A stretch of 64,000 nt of DNA. Source: Pseudomonas chlororaphis subsp. piscium (GTDB lineage: Bacteria; Pseudomonadota; Gammaproteobacteria; Pseudomonadales; Pseudomonadaceae). The position numbers and the translations under genes are program-made. The notes under the pieces are model-generated. The model ran no database searches, was not told the DNA's origin, and was given only the letters and a program-made list of their open reading frames with translations. The stretch lies in NCBI RefSeq assembly GCF_003850345.1, contig NZ_CP027707.1, positions 6,625,001 through 6,689,000 of the forward strand, in the 5' to 3' direction. Shown piece after piece: positions 53,627 to 61,926 of this stretch. Each line of letters starts with the position of its first letter. Position 1 is the stretch's first letter.

Positions 53627-53713
53627 TGTAGCCGCTGCCGCAGGCTGCGGCCGCGGAGAAGGTGATATCGCTGAGGTCCTGCGGACCTTTCGCAGCCTGC
53701 GGCAGTGACTACA
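53627..53713. repeat. Second-family inverted repeat (TGTAG..CTGCCGCAGG type)
   Basis: TGTAGCCGCTGCCGCAGGCT at the left pairs with AGCCTGCGGCAGTGACTACA at the right, with internal GGTCCTGCGGACC. The sequence differs from the REP family elsewhere in the window. It lies between convergent genes. Confidence 0.85.
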
Positions 53714-53719
53714 GGGGCG

Positions 53720-54202
53720 CTAGAGCGCTGCCAGGGCCGCGGCGGCCTCGGCCAGTTCCAGCTCGCTGAAGACTTGCACGCCGGCGCGCTTGAGCAAGGC
53801 GGCGGTGACGCCCTCGCCGCTGACCTTGACCCCGCTGAAGCTGCCGTCGTAGGTCAGCAGGTTGCCGCAGGACGGACTGTTGGCCTTGAGCACGGCGATG
53901 CGAATCCCGTGTTCACGCACCAACTCCAGCGCCTGCCGGGCACCACTGAGGAACTCGGCGCTGACATCCTCGCCCTCGGTAGTCATGACCTGCGCCAGGC
54001 CATCGAGCACTTCGCCGCCCTGCCCACCGGGTATTTCCGCGGCCGCCCGTGGCGTCGGCAAGCCGCCGGCGACTTCCGGGCACAACGCGACCACCCGCCC
54101 TTCGGCCTGCCAGCTCGCCAGTTGCTCGAACGGCCCGCTGGCCGCCCCGTCGTAACGCACGCGGTGGCCCAACAGGCAGCGACTGACCAGGATCTTGTGC
54201 AT
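53720..54202 (-). CDS. DUF523 protein
   Basis: A 160-residue protein fitting DUF523, of unknown function. Family motifs are ILVSRCLLGHRVRYDG (with Cys), CPEVAGGLPTPRAAAEI and AVLKANSPSCGN. The three conserved cysteine contexts suggest a metal or Fe-S site, unproven. ATG 54202. Its start is only 2 bp beyond the stop of the dioxygenase gene upstream, so the two are an operon. Confidence 0.85.
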   Translation of the reverse strand: MHKILVSRCLLGHRVRYDGAASGPFEQLASWQAEGRVVALCPEVAGGLPTPRAAAEIPGGQGGEVLDGLAQVMTTEGEDVSAEFLSGARQALELVREHGIRIAVLKANSPSCGNLLTYDGSFSGVKVSGEGVTAALLKRAGVQVFSELELAEAAAALAAL

Positions 54203-54204
54203 GA

Positions 54205-54837
54205 TCAGAACGGCTCGTTGCCGCGACGGCGGAACCAGCCCGTCAAGGACAGGCGCTCCCGGGTCGCGGGCAGGACTTCGTGGGGCACCTCGCCGGAGAG
54301 GAACACCACCAGCCGGCCGCCGGCGGGATCCACGTCGTATTCGGTCTCGCCATCGAGGTACATGCGCAGTTGCCCGCCCTGCTCCGGCAGCCAGTCCTGG
54401 TTGAGGTAGATCACCGCCGACACCATGCGCCGGTCATCGTCGCGGAAACGGTCGACGTGCTTGAGGTAGAACGCCCCTGGCGGGTACAGGGCGAAATGGC
54501 TTTCGAAGTCTTCCAGGCCGAGGAACAGCCCACGGTTCAGCGCCTCGCGCAGGCTGTCCATCAAGCCCAGGTAGGTATCGCAGCAGTCGGCCTGGCCGGA
54601 CTCGAGCCACTGGATGTGATCGCCACGGATCCCCTCGCGAATCTCCTGCGCCGGGCCACGGCCAACCGCCGCCGGCGCCAGCTCGCCTTCGGCCGCGCGC
54701 TTGCGGCACTCGGCCGCCAGCTCCAGGGTCAGGGCTTCTGGCAGGAAGATGTTCTGCTGCGACCAGCCACGGGTGGCCAGGTCATCGACAATGCGTAACA
54801 GCAGCGGGTGATCAGAGGGTATTTGCATGGCGCGCAT
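54205..54837 (-). CDS. 2-Oxoglutarate/Fe(II)-dependent oxygenase (prolyl hydroxylase type)
   Basis: A 210-residue oxygenase with a double-stranded beta-helix core. The iron ligands are visible as HVD in YLKHVDRFRDDDRRM and the distal His in SGEVPHEVLPA, followed by the 2-oxoglutarate Arg in RERLSLTGWFRRR. The region resembles P4Hc-type hydroxylases. The substrate, protein or small molecule, is unknown. Two starts nine bases apart (54837 and 54828) are possible; I took the longer. It is cotranscribed with the DUF523 gene. Confidence 0.83.
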   Translation of the reverse strand: MRAMQIPSDHPLLLRIVDDLATRGWSQQNIFLPEALTLELAAECRKRAAEGELAPAAVGRGPAQEIREGIRGDHIQWLESGQADCCDTYLGLMDSLREALNRGLFLGLEDFESHFALYPPGAFYLKHVDRFRDDDRRMVSAVIYLNQDWLPEQGGQLRMYLDGETEYDVDPAGGRLVVFLSGEVPHEVLPATRERLSLTGWFRRRGNEPF

Positions 54838-55008
54838 AGTATCCACACCCAGATGAATCCGACAGATCCGCGAGAGAATTCTGACCAAGCAGCCTGGCGC
54901 TGTCTCTGTTCGTCGTTCGATCGGACAGTTTGCGTACTGAACCTGATACGAATTCTCGACAACCATCGCCTTGCCCCGGAGAATAGTGGGCTGCCGACAG
55001 GAGTCCTT

Positions 55009-55761
55009 ATGCGCCGTTTGCTTTTTTCACTGTTGATGTTCTGTGTGTTGCCCGCCTGGGCAGACGGCCACGACCAGTTGTACAAGGTCGCCGGCTGGCC
55101 GGAACAACGCGCGCATTTCAACGATGCCCTTACCGCCGCCCAGCAGCGTTACCAGAATAGCTTGCCGCCAGCGGTCTATCAGGCGCTGGTCAACAACAGC
55201 AACCAGCGCTTCGCCCCGCAGGCCATGGACCGCCGTGCCCAGGCGCAGTTGCGGCAGAATCTCGCCGATCCGAAACCGGCCCTGGTGTTTTTCCAGTCGC
55301 CGCTGGGGCGCAAGATCATTGCCGCCGAACTGCTGGCGACGCGCCGCGACCAGCTGGCGAAGAATGCCCAGGGCTTGCCGAAGATGCAGGCCAGCGATAC
55401 CCGTCAATTGATTATCGGCCACCTGGCCCAGGCGCTGCCGGCCCGTGAAGCCGGCGCGGAAGTCAGCCTGGCGATCGCCGGCGTGGCCGCCGACAGCCTG
55501 AGCCAGATGATCCCCGGCCTGCTGGGGGCCGGCCAGGCGCAGAACATGCTCAATGGCCAGCGCCAGCGGCTGATGGCGCAGATCGGCAACGACCTGAACA
55601 ACACCCTGCTGTACGTCTATCGCGACCTGTCCGACCCGGAGTTGGAAGAGTTCGCCAACTTCGCCGAGTCCGCCGAAGGCAAGGCCTACTACCAAGCCGC
55701 CCTGGCCGCGATCCGCGCCGGGCTGGCCGTCGGCCAGAGCACTTCCAGCCTCGCGCCCTAA
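55009..55761 (+). CDS. DUF2059 exported protein
   Basis: A 250-residue secreted protein: a signal peptide (about residues 1-18, LLMFCVLPAWA) and a helical body with a DUF2059-type C-terminal region (LYVYRDLSDPELEEFANFAESAEGKAYYQAALAAI). Function is unknown. ATG 55009 with AGGAG 5 bases before it; the longer upstream frame overlaps the divergent oxygenase gene. The 171 bp before it hold that gene's start region and no other feature I can support. Confidence 0.83.
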   Translation: MRRLLFSLLMFCVLPAWADGHDQLYKVAGWPEQRAHFNDALTAAQQRYQNSLPPAVYQALVNNSNQRFAPQAMDRRAQAQLRQNLADPKPALVFFQSPLGRKIIAAELLATRRDQLAKNAQGLPKMQASDTRQLIIGHLAQALPAREAGAEVSLAIAGVAADSLSQMIPGLLGAGQAQNMLNGQRQRLMAQIGNDLNNTLLYVYRDLSDPELEEFANFAESAEGKAYYQAALAAIRAGLAVGQSTSSLAP

Positions 55762-55768
55762 GCGCCTG

Positions 55769-55883
55769 TTGTAGCTGCTGCCGCAGGCTACGATAGGTCC
55801 GAAGGACCTCAGCGGTCGCGAGATCGCCGCGACCGTACCGGTCGATCGTCCGAACGCAGCCCGAGCCTTCGGCAGCGGCTACA
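55769..55883. repeat. Second-family inverted repeat
   Basis: TTGTAGCTGCTGCCGCAGGCT at the left and AGCCTTCGGCAGCGGCTACA at the right enclose GGTCCGAAGGACC and GCGGTCGCGAGATCGCCGC sub-hairpins. It is related to the repeat at 53627 and again sits between convergent genes. Confidence 0.82.
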
Positions 55884-55898
55884 GGTGCGCGAATCCGT

Positions 55899-56822
55899 TC
55901 AAAGATGCTGGTTCAGGAAGGCGAAGTATTCCTGGCGAATGCGCGCCGCCTCGTTCGCCAGGTGATGCCGCGCCTCGGGCAGCATCAGCACCTGGGGCTG
56001 CTGGAACTTCTGCTGGATCACCTGCAGGTTGTGCTGCCAATCCACTGTCATGTCCGCCTGCCCCTGAACGATCAGGGGCTGCCGGCTGCTGCGCGGGGCC
56101 AGCTCGATGCGCTTGATCCATTGCGCCAACGCCCCGACCCAGGCGGTCGGCAGGCGCAACGGCTGCAACGGGTCGCGTTGCAGGAACGGCAGGAAATCGG
56201 GATCGGTGGAGTTCTCGCTGAAGCGCCGGGCGATGCCTTTGACGAAAGGCCGGAGCATGTAATAGCTGAGCTTCGACCAGCCCCAGGCACGCGGGCGCAC
56301 CAGCGGCGACAGCAGGATCACCTGGCCCTGGGCCGGGCTCTGGGCGCCCTGGTTGAGCAGATGGTCGATCACGATCGCGCCGCCCGTGCTTTGCCCGCAC
56401 AGGTGCCAGGGCTGGGGCAGGCCGAGGGACCGGGCCTCGTCGAACAAGCCTTGCAGCACCGCCTGGTACACCGCGAAATCATCGATGCTGGCGCGCTCGC
56501 CGCTGGACAGCCCATGGCCCGGCAAGTCGCAGGCGATCACCGCCCACCGCCGCTCCAGCGCCCACTCGATCACATGCCGGTACAAGCCCATGTGATCGTA
56601 GAAGCCATGCAACAGAAACAAGGTGGCCACCGGCTGTTCGGGCCACCAGACCTGGCCGACCACCTCGAAACCGCCGACCGCGAAACGCCCCAGCCCGCGC
56701 CTGACCGGCAGATCCAGCCCGTAGAAGCGCTGATAGGCCTGGGCCTGGGCCGAGAGCGGTTGCGCCTCGGCCAGGGGCCGCAGGCTGGCGCGCAGAAGGT
56801 CGGGGTCGAAGGTCGCAGGCAT
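55899..56822 (-). CDS. Alpha/beta hydrolase (monoacylglycerol lipase-like)
   Basis: A 307-residue serine hydrolase of the Hydrolase_4/lysophospholipase group. The oxyanion-hole region LFLLHGFYDHMGLYRHVIEW, the nucleophile elbow CGQSTGGA, the Asp in IVQGQADMTVDWQ and the catalytic His in PEARHHLANE are all present. The substrate is probably an acyl ester or monoacylglycerol, not established. ATG 56822. It is divergent from the thioredoxin-like gene. Confidence 0.88.
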   Translation of the reverse strand: MPATFDPDLLRASLRPLAEAQPLSAQAQAYQRFYGLDLPVRRGLGRFAVGGFEVVGQVWWPEQPVATLFLLHGFYDHMGLYRHVIEWALERRWAVIACDLPGHGLSSGERASIDDFAVYQAVLQGLFDEARSLGLPQPWHLCGQSTGGAIVIDHLLNQGAQSPAQGQVILLSPLVRPRAWGWSKLSYYMLRPFVKGIARRFSENSTDPDFLPFLQRDPLQPLRLPTAWVGALAQWIKRIELAPRSSRQPLIVQGQADMTVDWQHNLQVIQQKFQQPQVLMLPEARHHLANEAARIRQEYFAFLNQHL

Positions 56823-56930
56823 AAGGGTTTCCCAGGGTGGCGCGGAACGTGAAACAGGCTTTATCGGCCTGCGATATTCATCTGTCGGGGCAAGCATGGC
56901 AAGCTACGCGACCTTCGAGGAATGATCCGT

Positions 56931-57509
56931 ATGCGTCTGCCCTACCGCACGACCCTGTTTGCCAGCCTGCTCGCCCTCCTGTGCTCCGGGGTGCTGTGGG
57001 CCGCCTACGACTGGTTCCAGGGACGTTTTCTGCGGACCTTCAGCGAACACACCGCGGTGTTTTCCGGCGACCCGCTGCAACTGCCTCCTGGCCTCGCCGG
57101 CGAAGGCGCCATCCGCCTGGTGCACTTCTGGGACCCGACCTGCCCGTGCAATGTCGGCAACCAACAGCACCTGGCCGAGCTGATCGAGCACTACGGCCCG
57201 CAGGGCGTGGAGTTCTACTCGGTACAGAAGGCCGGCAGCCACGGCCAGTTGCCCGCCACCCTGAGCCGCCTGAAAGTCCTCGACGGCCTGCCCGGCTCGG
57301 AGCAGATCCCCGCCAGCCCGGCCGTGGCGATCTGGGACCGCAACGGCACCCTGGCCTACTTCGGCCCCTACAGCGAAGGCCTGACCTGCAACTCCAGCAA
57401 CAGCTTTATCGAACCTATCCTCCAGGCCCTGCACGAAGGCCGTACGGTCAACGCCACCCACACCTTGGCGGTGGGCTGTTATTGTCCATGGCCGAAACAG
57501 ACGGATTAA
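56931..57509 (+). CDS. Membrane-anchored thioredoxin-like protein (DUF6436 type)
   Basis: A 192-residue protein with an N-terminal anchor (LFASLLALLCSGVLWAAY) and a periplasmic thioredoxin-like fold. A TCPCN cysteine pair follows the first strand (IRLVHFWDPTCPCNVGNQQHL), in the position of the thioredoxin CxxC; a further GCYCPWP stretch closes the protein. It may take part in periplasmic redox chemistry; the partner is unknown. ATG 56931 is favoured because GAGGA lies 9 bases upstream; ATG 56922 directly abuts that site. Confidence 0.78.
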   Translation: MRLPYRTTLFASLLALLCSGVLWAAYDWFQGRFLRTFSEHTAVFSGDPLQLPPGLAGEGAIRLVHFWDPTCPCNVGNQQHLAELIEHYGPQGVEFYSVQKAGSHGQLPATLSRLKVLDGLPGSEQIPASPAVAIWDRNGTLAYFGPYSEGLTCNSSNSFIEPILQALHEGRTVNATHTLAVGCYCPWPKQTD

Positions 57510-57616
57510 GGCATTCCTGACTTTTCGCAGACAACGGATGCCCGGCACAGAAGGCCTGTGCTAAATGTTTGCCTTCCCCCACGGCAGGCAAACCGCAGAA
57601 AGAACAAGGAGTCACC

Positions 57617-60028
57617 ATGAAACGCAGCCTGACCGTACTCGCCGTCCTGATCCTCGCCCTTGCCGCGGGAGGGGGCTGGTACCTGTACAGCAAGCAGCCG
57701 TCGCGCCAGGGCCAGGTCGAGCTGGAGCGCCTGCAGGGCTCGGTCACGGTGCGTTACGACGAACGCGGCGTGCCGCATATCCGCGCGGAAAACGAAACCG
57801 ACCTGTACCGCGCGCTGGGCTATGTCCACGCCCAGGACCGGCTGTTCCAGATGGAAGTCATGCGGCGCCTGGCCCGTGGTGAGCTGGCCGAAATACTCGG
57901 CCCCAAACTGCTCGACACCGACAAACTGTTCCGCAGCCTGCGCATCCGCGAGCGCGCCGACAGCTACGTCGCCGGGCTGGATCGCCAGTCCCCCGCCTGG
58001 AAGGGCCTGCAAGCCTACCTGGACGGGGTCAACCAGTATCAGAACAGCCATCCGCAACCGATCGAGTTCGACGTCCTCGGCATTCCCAAGCGCTCCTTCA
58101 CCGCCGAAGACAGCATCAGCGTCGCCGGCTACATGGCCTACAGCTTCGCCGCGGCCTTCCGCACCGAGCCGCTGCTGACCTACGTGCGCGACCAGCTCGG
58201 CAGCGACTACCTGAAAGTCTTCGACCTCGACTGGCAGCCCAAGGGTGCCCTGGCCAAGGGCCGCGGCCCGCTGGCGCCAAGCCTGGCCGCCAGCGACTGG
58301 CAGGACCTGGGCGCCATCGCCCGGCTGAGCGAGCAGGCCCTGGCCGACGCCGGCCTGCCGCAATTCGAGGGCAGCAACGCCTGGGCGGTGTCCGGTACCC
58401 GCACCAAGAGCGGCAAGCCATTGCTGGCCGGCGACCCGCACATCCGCTTCGCGGTGCCGTCGGTGTGGTACGAGGCCCAGCTGTCGGCACCGGGCTTCGA
58501 ACTCTACGGTCACCACCAGGCGCTGGTGCCCTTTGCCTTTCTCGGCCACAACCTGGATTTCGGCTGGAGCCTGACCATGTTCCAGAACGACGATCTGGAC
58601 CTGATCGCCGAGAAGGTCAACCCGAACAATGCCAACCAGGTCTGGTACCACGGCAAGTGGGTCGACCTGGTCAACAGCGAACAGCGGATCGCGGTGAAGG
58701 GCCAACCGCAGGTTACCCAGATCCTGCGCCAGTCGCCCCACGGGCCGATCATCAACGACGTGCTCGGGGCCAATGCCGGCAAGACGCCGATCGCCATGTG
58801 GTGGGCCTTCCTCGAGACGCCGAACCCGATCCTCGACGGCTTCTACCAGCTCAACCGCGCCGACACCCTGGCCAAGGCCCGCAGCGCCTCGTCCAAGGTC
58901 CAGGCGCCGGGCTTGAACATTGTCTGGGCCAACGCCAAGGGCGACATCGGCTGGTGGGCCGCGGCGCTGTTGCCGAAACGGCCGATCGGCGCCAAGGGCG
59001 CGTTCATCCTCGACGGCAGCACCTCACTGGCGGACAAAGAGGGCTTCTACCCGTTCAGCGCCAACCCGCAGGAAGAGAACCCGTCGCGCGGCTATATCGT
59101 TTCGGCCAACTTCCAGCCGGTCTCGCCCACCGGCATGGAGATTCCCGGCTACTACAACCTCGCCGACCGCGGCCAGCAACTGGACCGCCAGCTCAGCGAC
59201 AAGAGCCTGAAGTGGGATATCGAAGCCAGCCAGAAGCTCCAGCTGGGCACCACCACCGCCTACGGCCCGCGCCTGCTGGCGCCGCTGCTGCCGGTGTTGC
59301 GCGAAGTGGTGAACGACCCGCAGGAGCTCAAGCTGGTGGAGCAACTGGCGCAGTGGAAAGGCGACTACCCGCTGGATTCCACCAGCGCCACCCTGTTCAA
59401 CCAGTTCCTGTTCGACCTGACCGACGCGGCCTTCCACGACGAACTGGGCGACGCCTTCTTCGACACCTTGCTGTCCACCCGGGTAATCGACGCCGCGCTG
59501 CCACGCCTGGCCGCCTCCGCCGACTCACCGTGGTGGGACAACCGCAACACCCTGGGCCAGGAAAGCCGCGCCGACACGGTCAGGGTGGCCTGGCGCGCCA
59601 GCCTCGCTCACCTCAAGGCAACCTTTGGTGACGACCCGAGCAAATGGCTGTGGGGCCAGGCGCATACCCTGACCCACGGCCACCCGCTGGGCCTGCAGAA
59701 GCCCCTGGACCGGGTCTTCAACGTCGGCCCGTTCGCCGCGCCGGGCACCCACGAAGTGCCCAACAATCAATCGGCGAAGATCGGCCCGGCGCCCTGGCCG
59801 GTGACCTACGGCCCCTCGACCCGGCGTCTGATCGACTTCGCCGACCCGGCCCACAGCCTGACCGTCAACCCGGTCGGGCAAAGCGGCGTGCTGTTCGACA
59901 AGCACTATCAGGATCAGGCCGAGGCCTATATCGAAGGGGTGTACCAGCAGGCGCACTTCAACGAAGAAGAAGTCACGGCCAATACCCACAGCACCCTGAA
60001 GCTGTTGCCGGCGCGGGCGGCGCAGTAA
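57617..60028 (+). CDS. hacB: Penicillin acylase-family N-terminal-nucleophile hydrolase (HacB-like)
   Basis: An 803-residue pro-enzyme. A signal or anchor (about residues 5-23, LTVLAVLILALAAGGGWYLY) leads to the alpha chain, then a spacer and the beta chain beginning at the nucleophile Ser253 in EGSNAWAVSG. SNAW and the downstream KPLLAGDPHIRF are the typical Ntn-acylase context. P. aeruginosa homologue HacB (PA0305) cleaves acyl-homoserine lactones, so this may be a quorum-quenching or peptide/amide acylase; specificity cannot be set from sequence. ATG 57617 with AAGGAG upstream. It is convergent with the polyamine transporter genes. Confidence 0.85.
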   Translation: MKRSLTVLAVLILALAAGGGWYLYSKQPSRQGQVELERLQGSVTVRYDERGVPHIRAENETDLYRALGYVHAQDRLFQMEVMRRLARGELAEILGPKLLDTDKLFRSLRIRERADSYVAGLDRQSPAWKGLQAYLDGVNQYQNSHPQPIEFDVLGIPKRSFTAEDSISVAGYMAYSFAAAFRTEPLLTYVRDQLGSDYLKVFDLDWQPKGALAKGRGPLAPSLAASDWQDLGAIARLSEQALADAGLPQFEGSNAWAVSGTRTKSGKPLLAGDPHIRFAVPSVWYEAQLSAPGFELYGHHQALVPFAFLGHNLDFGWSLTMFQNDDLDLIAEKVNPNNANQVWYHGKWVDLVNSEQRIAVKGQPQVTQILRQSPHGPIINDVLGANAGKTPIAMWWAFLETPNPILDGFYQLNRADTLAKARSASSKVQAPGLNIVWANAKGDIGWWAAALLPKRPIGAKGAFILDGSTSLADKEGFYPFSANPQEENPSRGYIVSANFQPVSPTGMEIPGYYNLADRGQQLDRQLSDKSLKWDIEASQKLQLGTTTAYGPRLLAPLLPVLREVVNDPQELKLVEQLAQWKGDYPLDSTSATLFNQFLFDLTDAAFHDELGDAFFDTLLSTRVIDAALPRLAASADSPWWDNRNTLGQESRADTVRVAWRASLAHLKATFGDDPSKWLWGQAHTLTHGHPLGLQKPLDRVFNVGPFAAPGTHEVPNNQSAKIGPAPWPVTYGPSTRRLIDFADPAHSLTVNPVGQSGVLFDKHYQDQAEAYIEGVYQQAHFNEEEVTANTHSTLKLLPARAAQ

Positions 60029-60074
60029 GCCCGGGCGCGGCGACGTCAGGGCTGCCCAGCCAGACCCAGAAACG

Positions 60075-60107
60075 ACATCGCCCCAGAACTGGGGCGATGT
60101 GGTTTTT
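60075..60107 (+). terminator. Terminator after hacB
   Basis: The stem ACATCGCCCCAG / CTGGGGCGATGT closes on a two-base loop and is followed by GGTTTTT, between convergent hacB and the permease gene. Confidence 0.85.
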
Positions 60108-60118
60108 GCTGTTGCCTA

Positions 60119-61009
60119 TCAGGCCGCTTCCGGGGCCTGCGCGCGGCGCACGTCCGGCTGCTTCCAGGAATCGGCCGCGGCCTCTTCGATGGCTTGCTGG
60201 ATGGCGCGCTTGCGGCGCTCTTCGGCCTGGCGGCTGAAGTACCAGACCAGGAAGGTCACCAGCGACACCGCCAGCAGGATCAGGCTGGCCACGGCGTTGA
60301 TCTCCGGTTTCACCCCGAGGCGCACTGCCGAGAACACTTCCATCGGCAGGGTCGTGGAGCCCGGACCGGAGACGAAGCTCGCCAGCACCAGGTCGTCCAG
60401 GGACAAGGCGAAGGACATCATGCCGCCCGCCGCTAGGGACGGGGCGATCATCGGGATGGTGATCAGGAAGAACACCTTCCACGGCCGCGCACCGAGGTCC
60501 ATGGCCGCCTCTTCGATGGACAGGTCCAGCTCCCGCAAGCGCGCGGACACCACCACCGCCACATAGGCCGCGCAGAACGTGGTGTGGGCGATCCAGATGG
60601 TGACGATGCCACGCTCCTGCGGCCAGCCGATCATCTGCGCCATGGCCACGAACAGCAGCAACAGCGACAGACCGGTGATCACTTCCGGCATCACCAGCGG
60701 CGCGGTGACCAGGCCGCCGAACAGGGTGCGGCCCTTGAAGTGGGTGATCCGGGTCAGGACGAAGGCCGCCAGGGTGCCCAGGGCCACCGCGGCAATCGCG
60801 GTGTAGCAGGCGATCTCCAGGGAACGCACCACCGAGCCCATCAGTTGCGAGTTGTCCAGCAGGCCGACGTACCACTTCACCGACCAGCCGCCCCAGACCG
60901 TCACCAGCTTGGAGGCGTTGAACGAGTAGATCACCAGGATCAGCATCGGCAGGTAGATGAACAGCAGCCCCACCACCAGCATCAGGCTCGAGAAACTGAA
61001 GCGCTTCAT
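60119..61009 (-). CDS. spuH: Polyamine ABC transporter permease (PotI type)
   Basis: A 296-residue inner-membrane permease with about six helices, homologous to PotI/SpuH. The EAA loop is EEAAMDLGARPWKVFFLITIP. It pairs with the other permease and the ATPase to import spermidine or putrescine. Its ATG overlaps the upstream permease stop as ATGA, showing translational coupling. The C-terminus extends in a charged tail (RRKRAIQQAIEEAAADSW). Confidence 0.9.
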   Translation of the reverse strand: MKRFSFSSLMLVVGLLFIYLPMLILVIYSFNASKLVTVWGGWSVKWYVGLLDNSQLMGSVVRSLEIACYTAIAAVALGTLAAFVLTRITHFKGRTLFGGLVTAPLVMPEVITGLSLLLLFVAMAQMIGWPQERGIVTIWIAHTTFCAAYVAVVVSARLRELDLSIEEAAMDLGARPWKVFFLITIPMIAPSLAAGGMMSFALSLDDLVLASFVSGPGSTTLPMEVFSAVRLGVKPEINAVASLILLAVSLVTFLVWYFSRQAEERRKRAIQQAIEEAAADSWKQPDVRRAQAPEAA

Positions 61010-61926
61010 TCCTTGCCCTCCATTTCTTTGGCCTGACTGCGGTTGAAGAGGATGATCGGCACAATCAGGATCGCCAGCATCACCACTGCCAGGGCCGAAG
61101 CCACCGGCCAGTCACGGTTGTTGAAGAATTCTTGCCACAGCACTTTACCGATCATCAGGGTTTCCGGACCGCCGAGCAGTTCCGGGATCACGAACTCGCC
61201 CACCACCGGGATGAACACCAGCATGCAGCCGGCGATGATGCCGTTCTTCGACAGCGGCACGGTGATTTTCCAGAAGCTGTTGAAGGTGCTCGAACCCAGG
61301 TCCGAAGCAGCTTCCAGCAGGCTGGTATCGTGCTTCACCAGGTTGGCGTAGAGCGGCAGGATCATGAACGGCAGGTACGAATAGACCACGCCGATATACA
61401 CCGCCAGGTTGGTGTTGAGGATCTGCAGCGGCTCGTCGATCAAACCCATGCTCATCAGGAAGCCGTTGAGCAGGCCGTTGTTGCTGAGGATGCCCATCCA
61501 GGCATAGACGCGGATCAGGATCGCGGTCCAGGTCGGCATCATGATCAGCAGCACCAGCACGGTCTGCAGCTCTTTGCGGGCGCTGGCGATGGCATAGGCC
61601 ATCGGGTAGCCGATCAACAGGCACAGCAGGGTGCTGAAGAACGCCATCTTCAGCGAGCCGAGGTAGGCGGCGATGTAGAGTTCATCGTCGCCGAGCATCG
61701 CGTAGTTGCCCAGGTTGAGCAGCACCTGCAGCTTCTGGTCGATGAAGCTGTAGATCTCGGTGTACGGCGGAATGGCCACGTCCGCTTCAGCGAAGCTGAT
61801 CTTCAGGACGATGAAGAACGGCAGCATGAAGAACAGGAACAGCCAGAGGAACGGGACCCCGATGACCATCTGACGGCCACCGGGAATTATTCGATTGAGG
61901 CGGCGCTTGAGCTTTCGCATGTTCAT
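61006..61926 (-). CDS. spuG: Polyamine ABC transporter permease (PotH type)
   Basis: A 306-residue permease of the PotH/SpuG type, with FLWLFLFFMLPFFIVLKISFAE as the first helix and the EAA loop EAASDLGSSTFNSFWKITVPL. ATG 61926 is chosen because it overlaps the ATPase stop (ATGA). It is the middle gene of the permease/ATPase set. Confidence 0.9.
   Translation of the reverse strand: MNMRKLKRRLNRIIPGGRQMVIGVPFLWLFLFFMLPFFIVLKISFAEADVAIPPYTEIYSFIDQKLQVLLNLGNYAMLGDDELYIAAYLGSLKMAFFSTLLCLLIGYPMAYAIASARKELQTVLVLLIMMPTWTAILIRVYAWMGILSNNGLLNGFLMSMGLIDEPLQILNTNLAVYIGVVYSYLPFMILPLYANLVKHDTSLLEAASDLGSSTFNSFWKITVPLSKNGIIAGCMLVFIPVVGEFVIPELLGGPETLMIGKVLWQEFFNNRDWPVASALAVVMLAILIVPIILFNRSQAKEMEGKE

Noticed and set aside
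54867..54960. Inverted GAATTC-containing octamers before the DUF2059 gene
   Set aside because: The arms are short, far apart and contain a self-complementary hexamer, so chance is a sufficient explanation.
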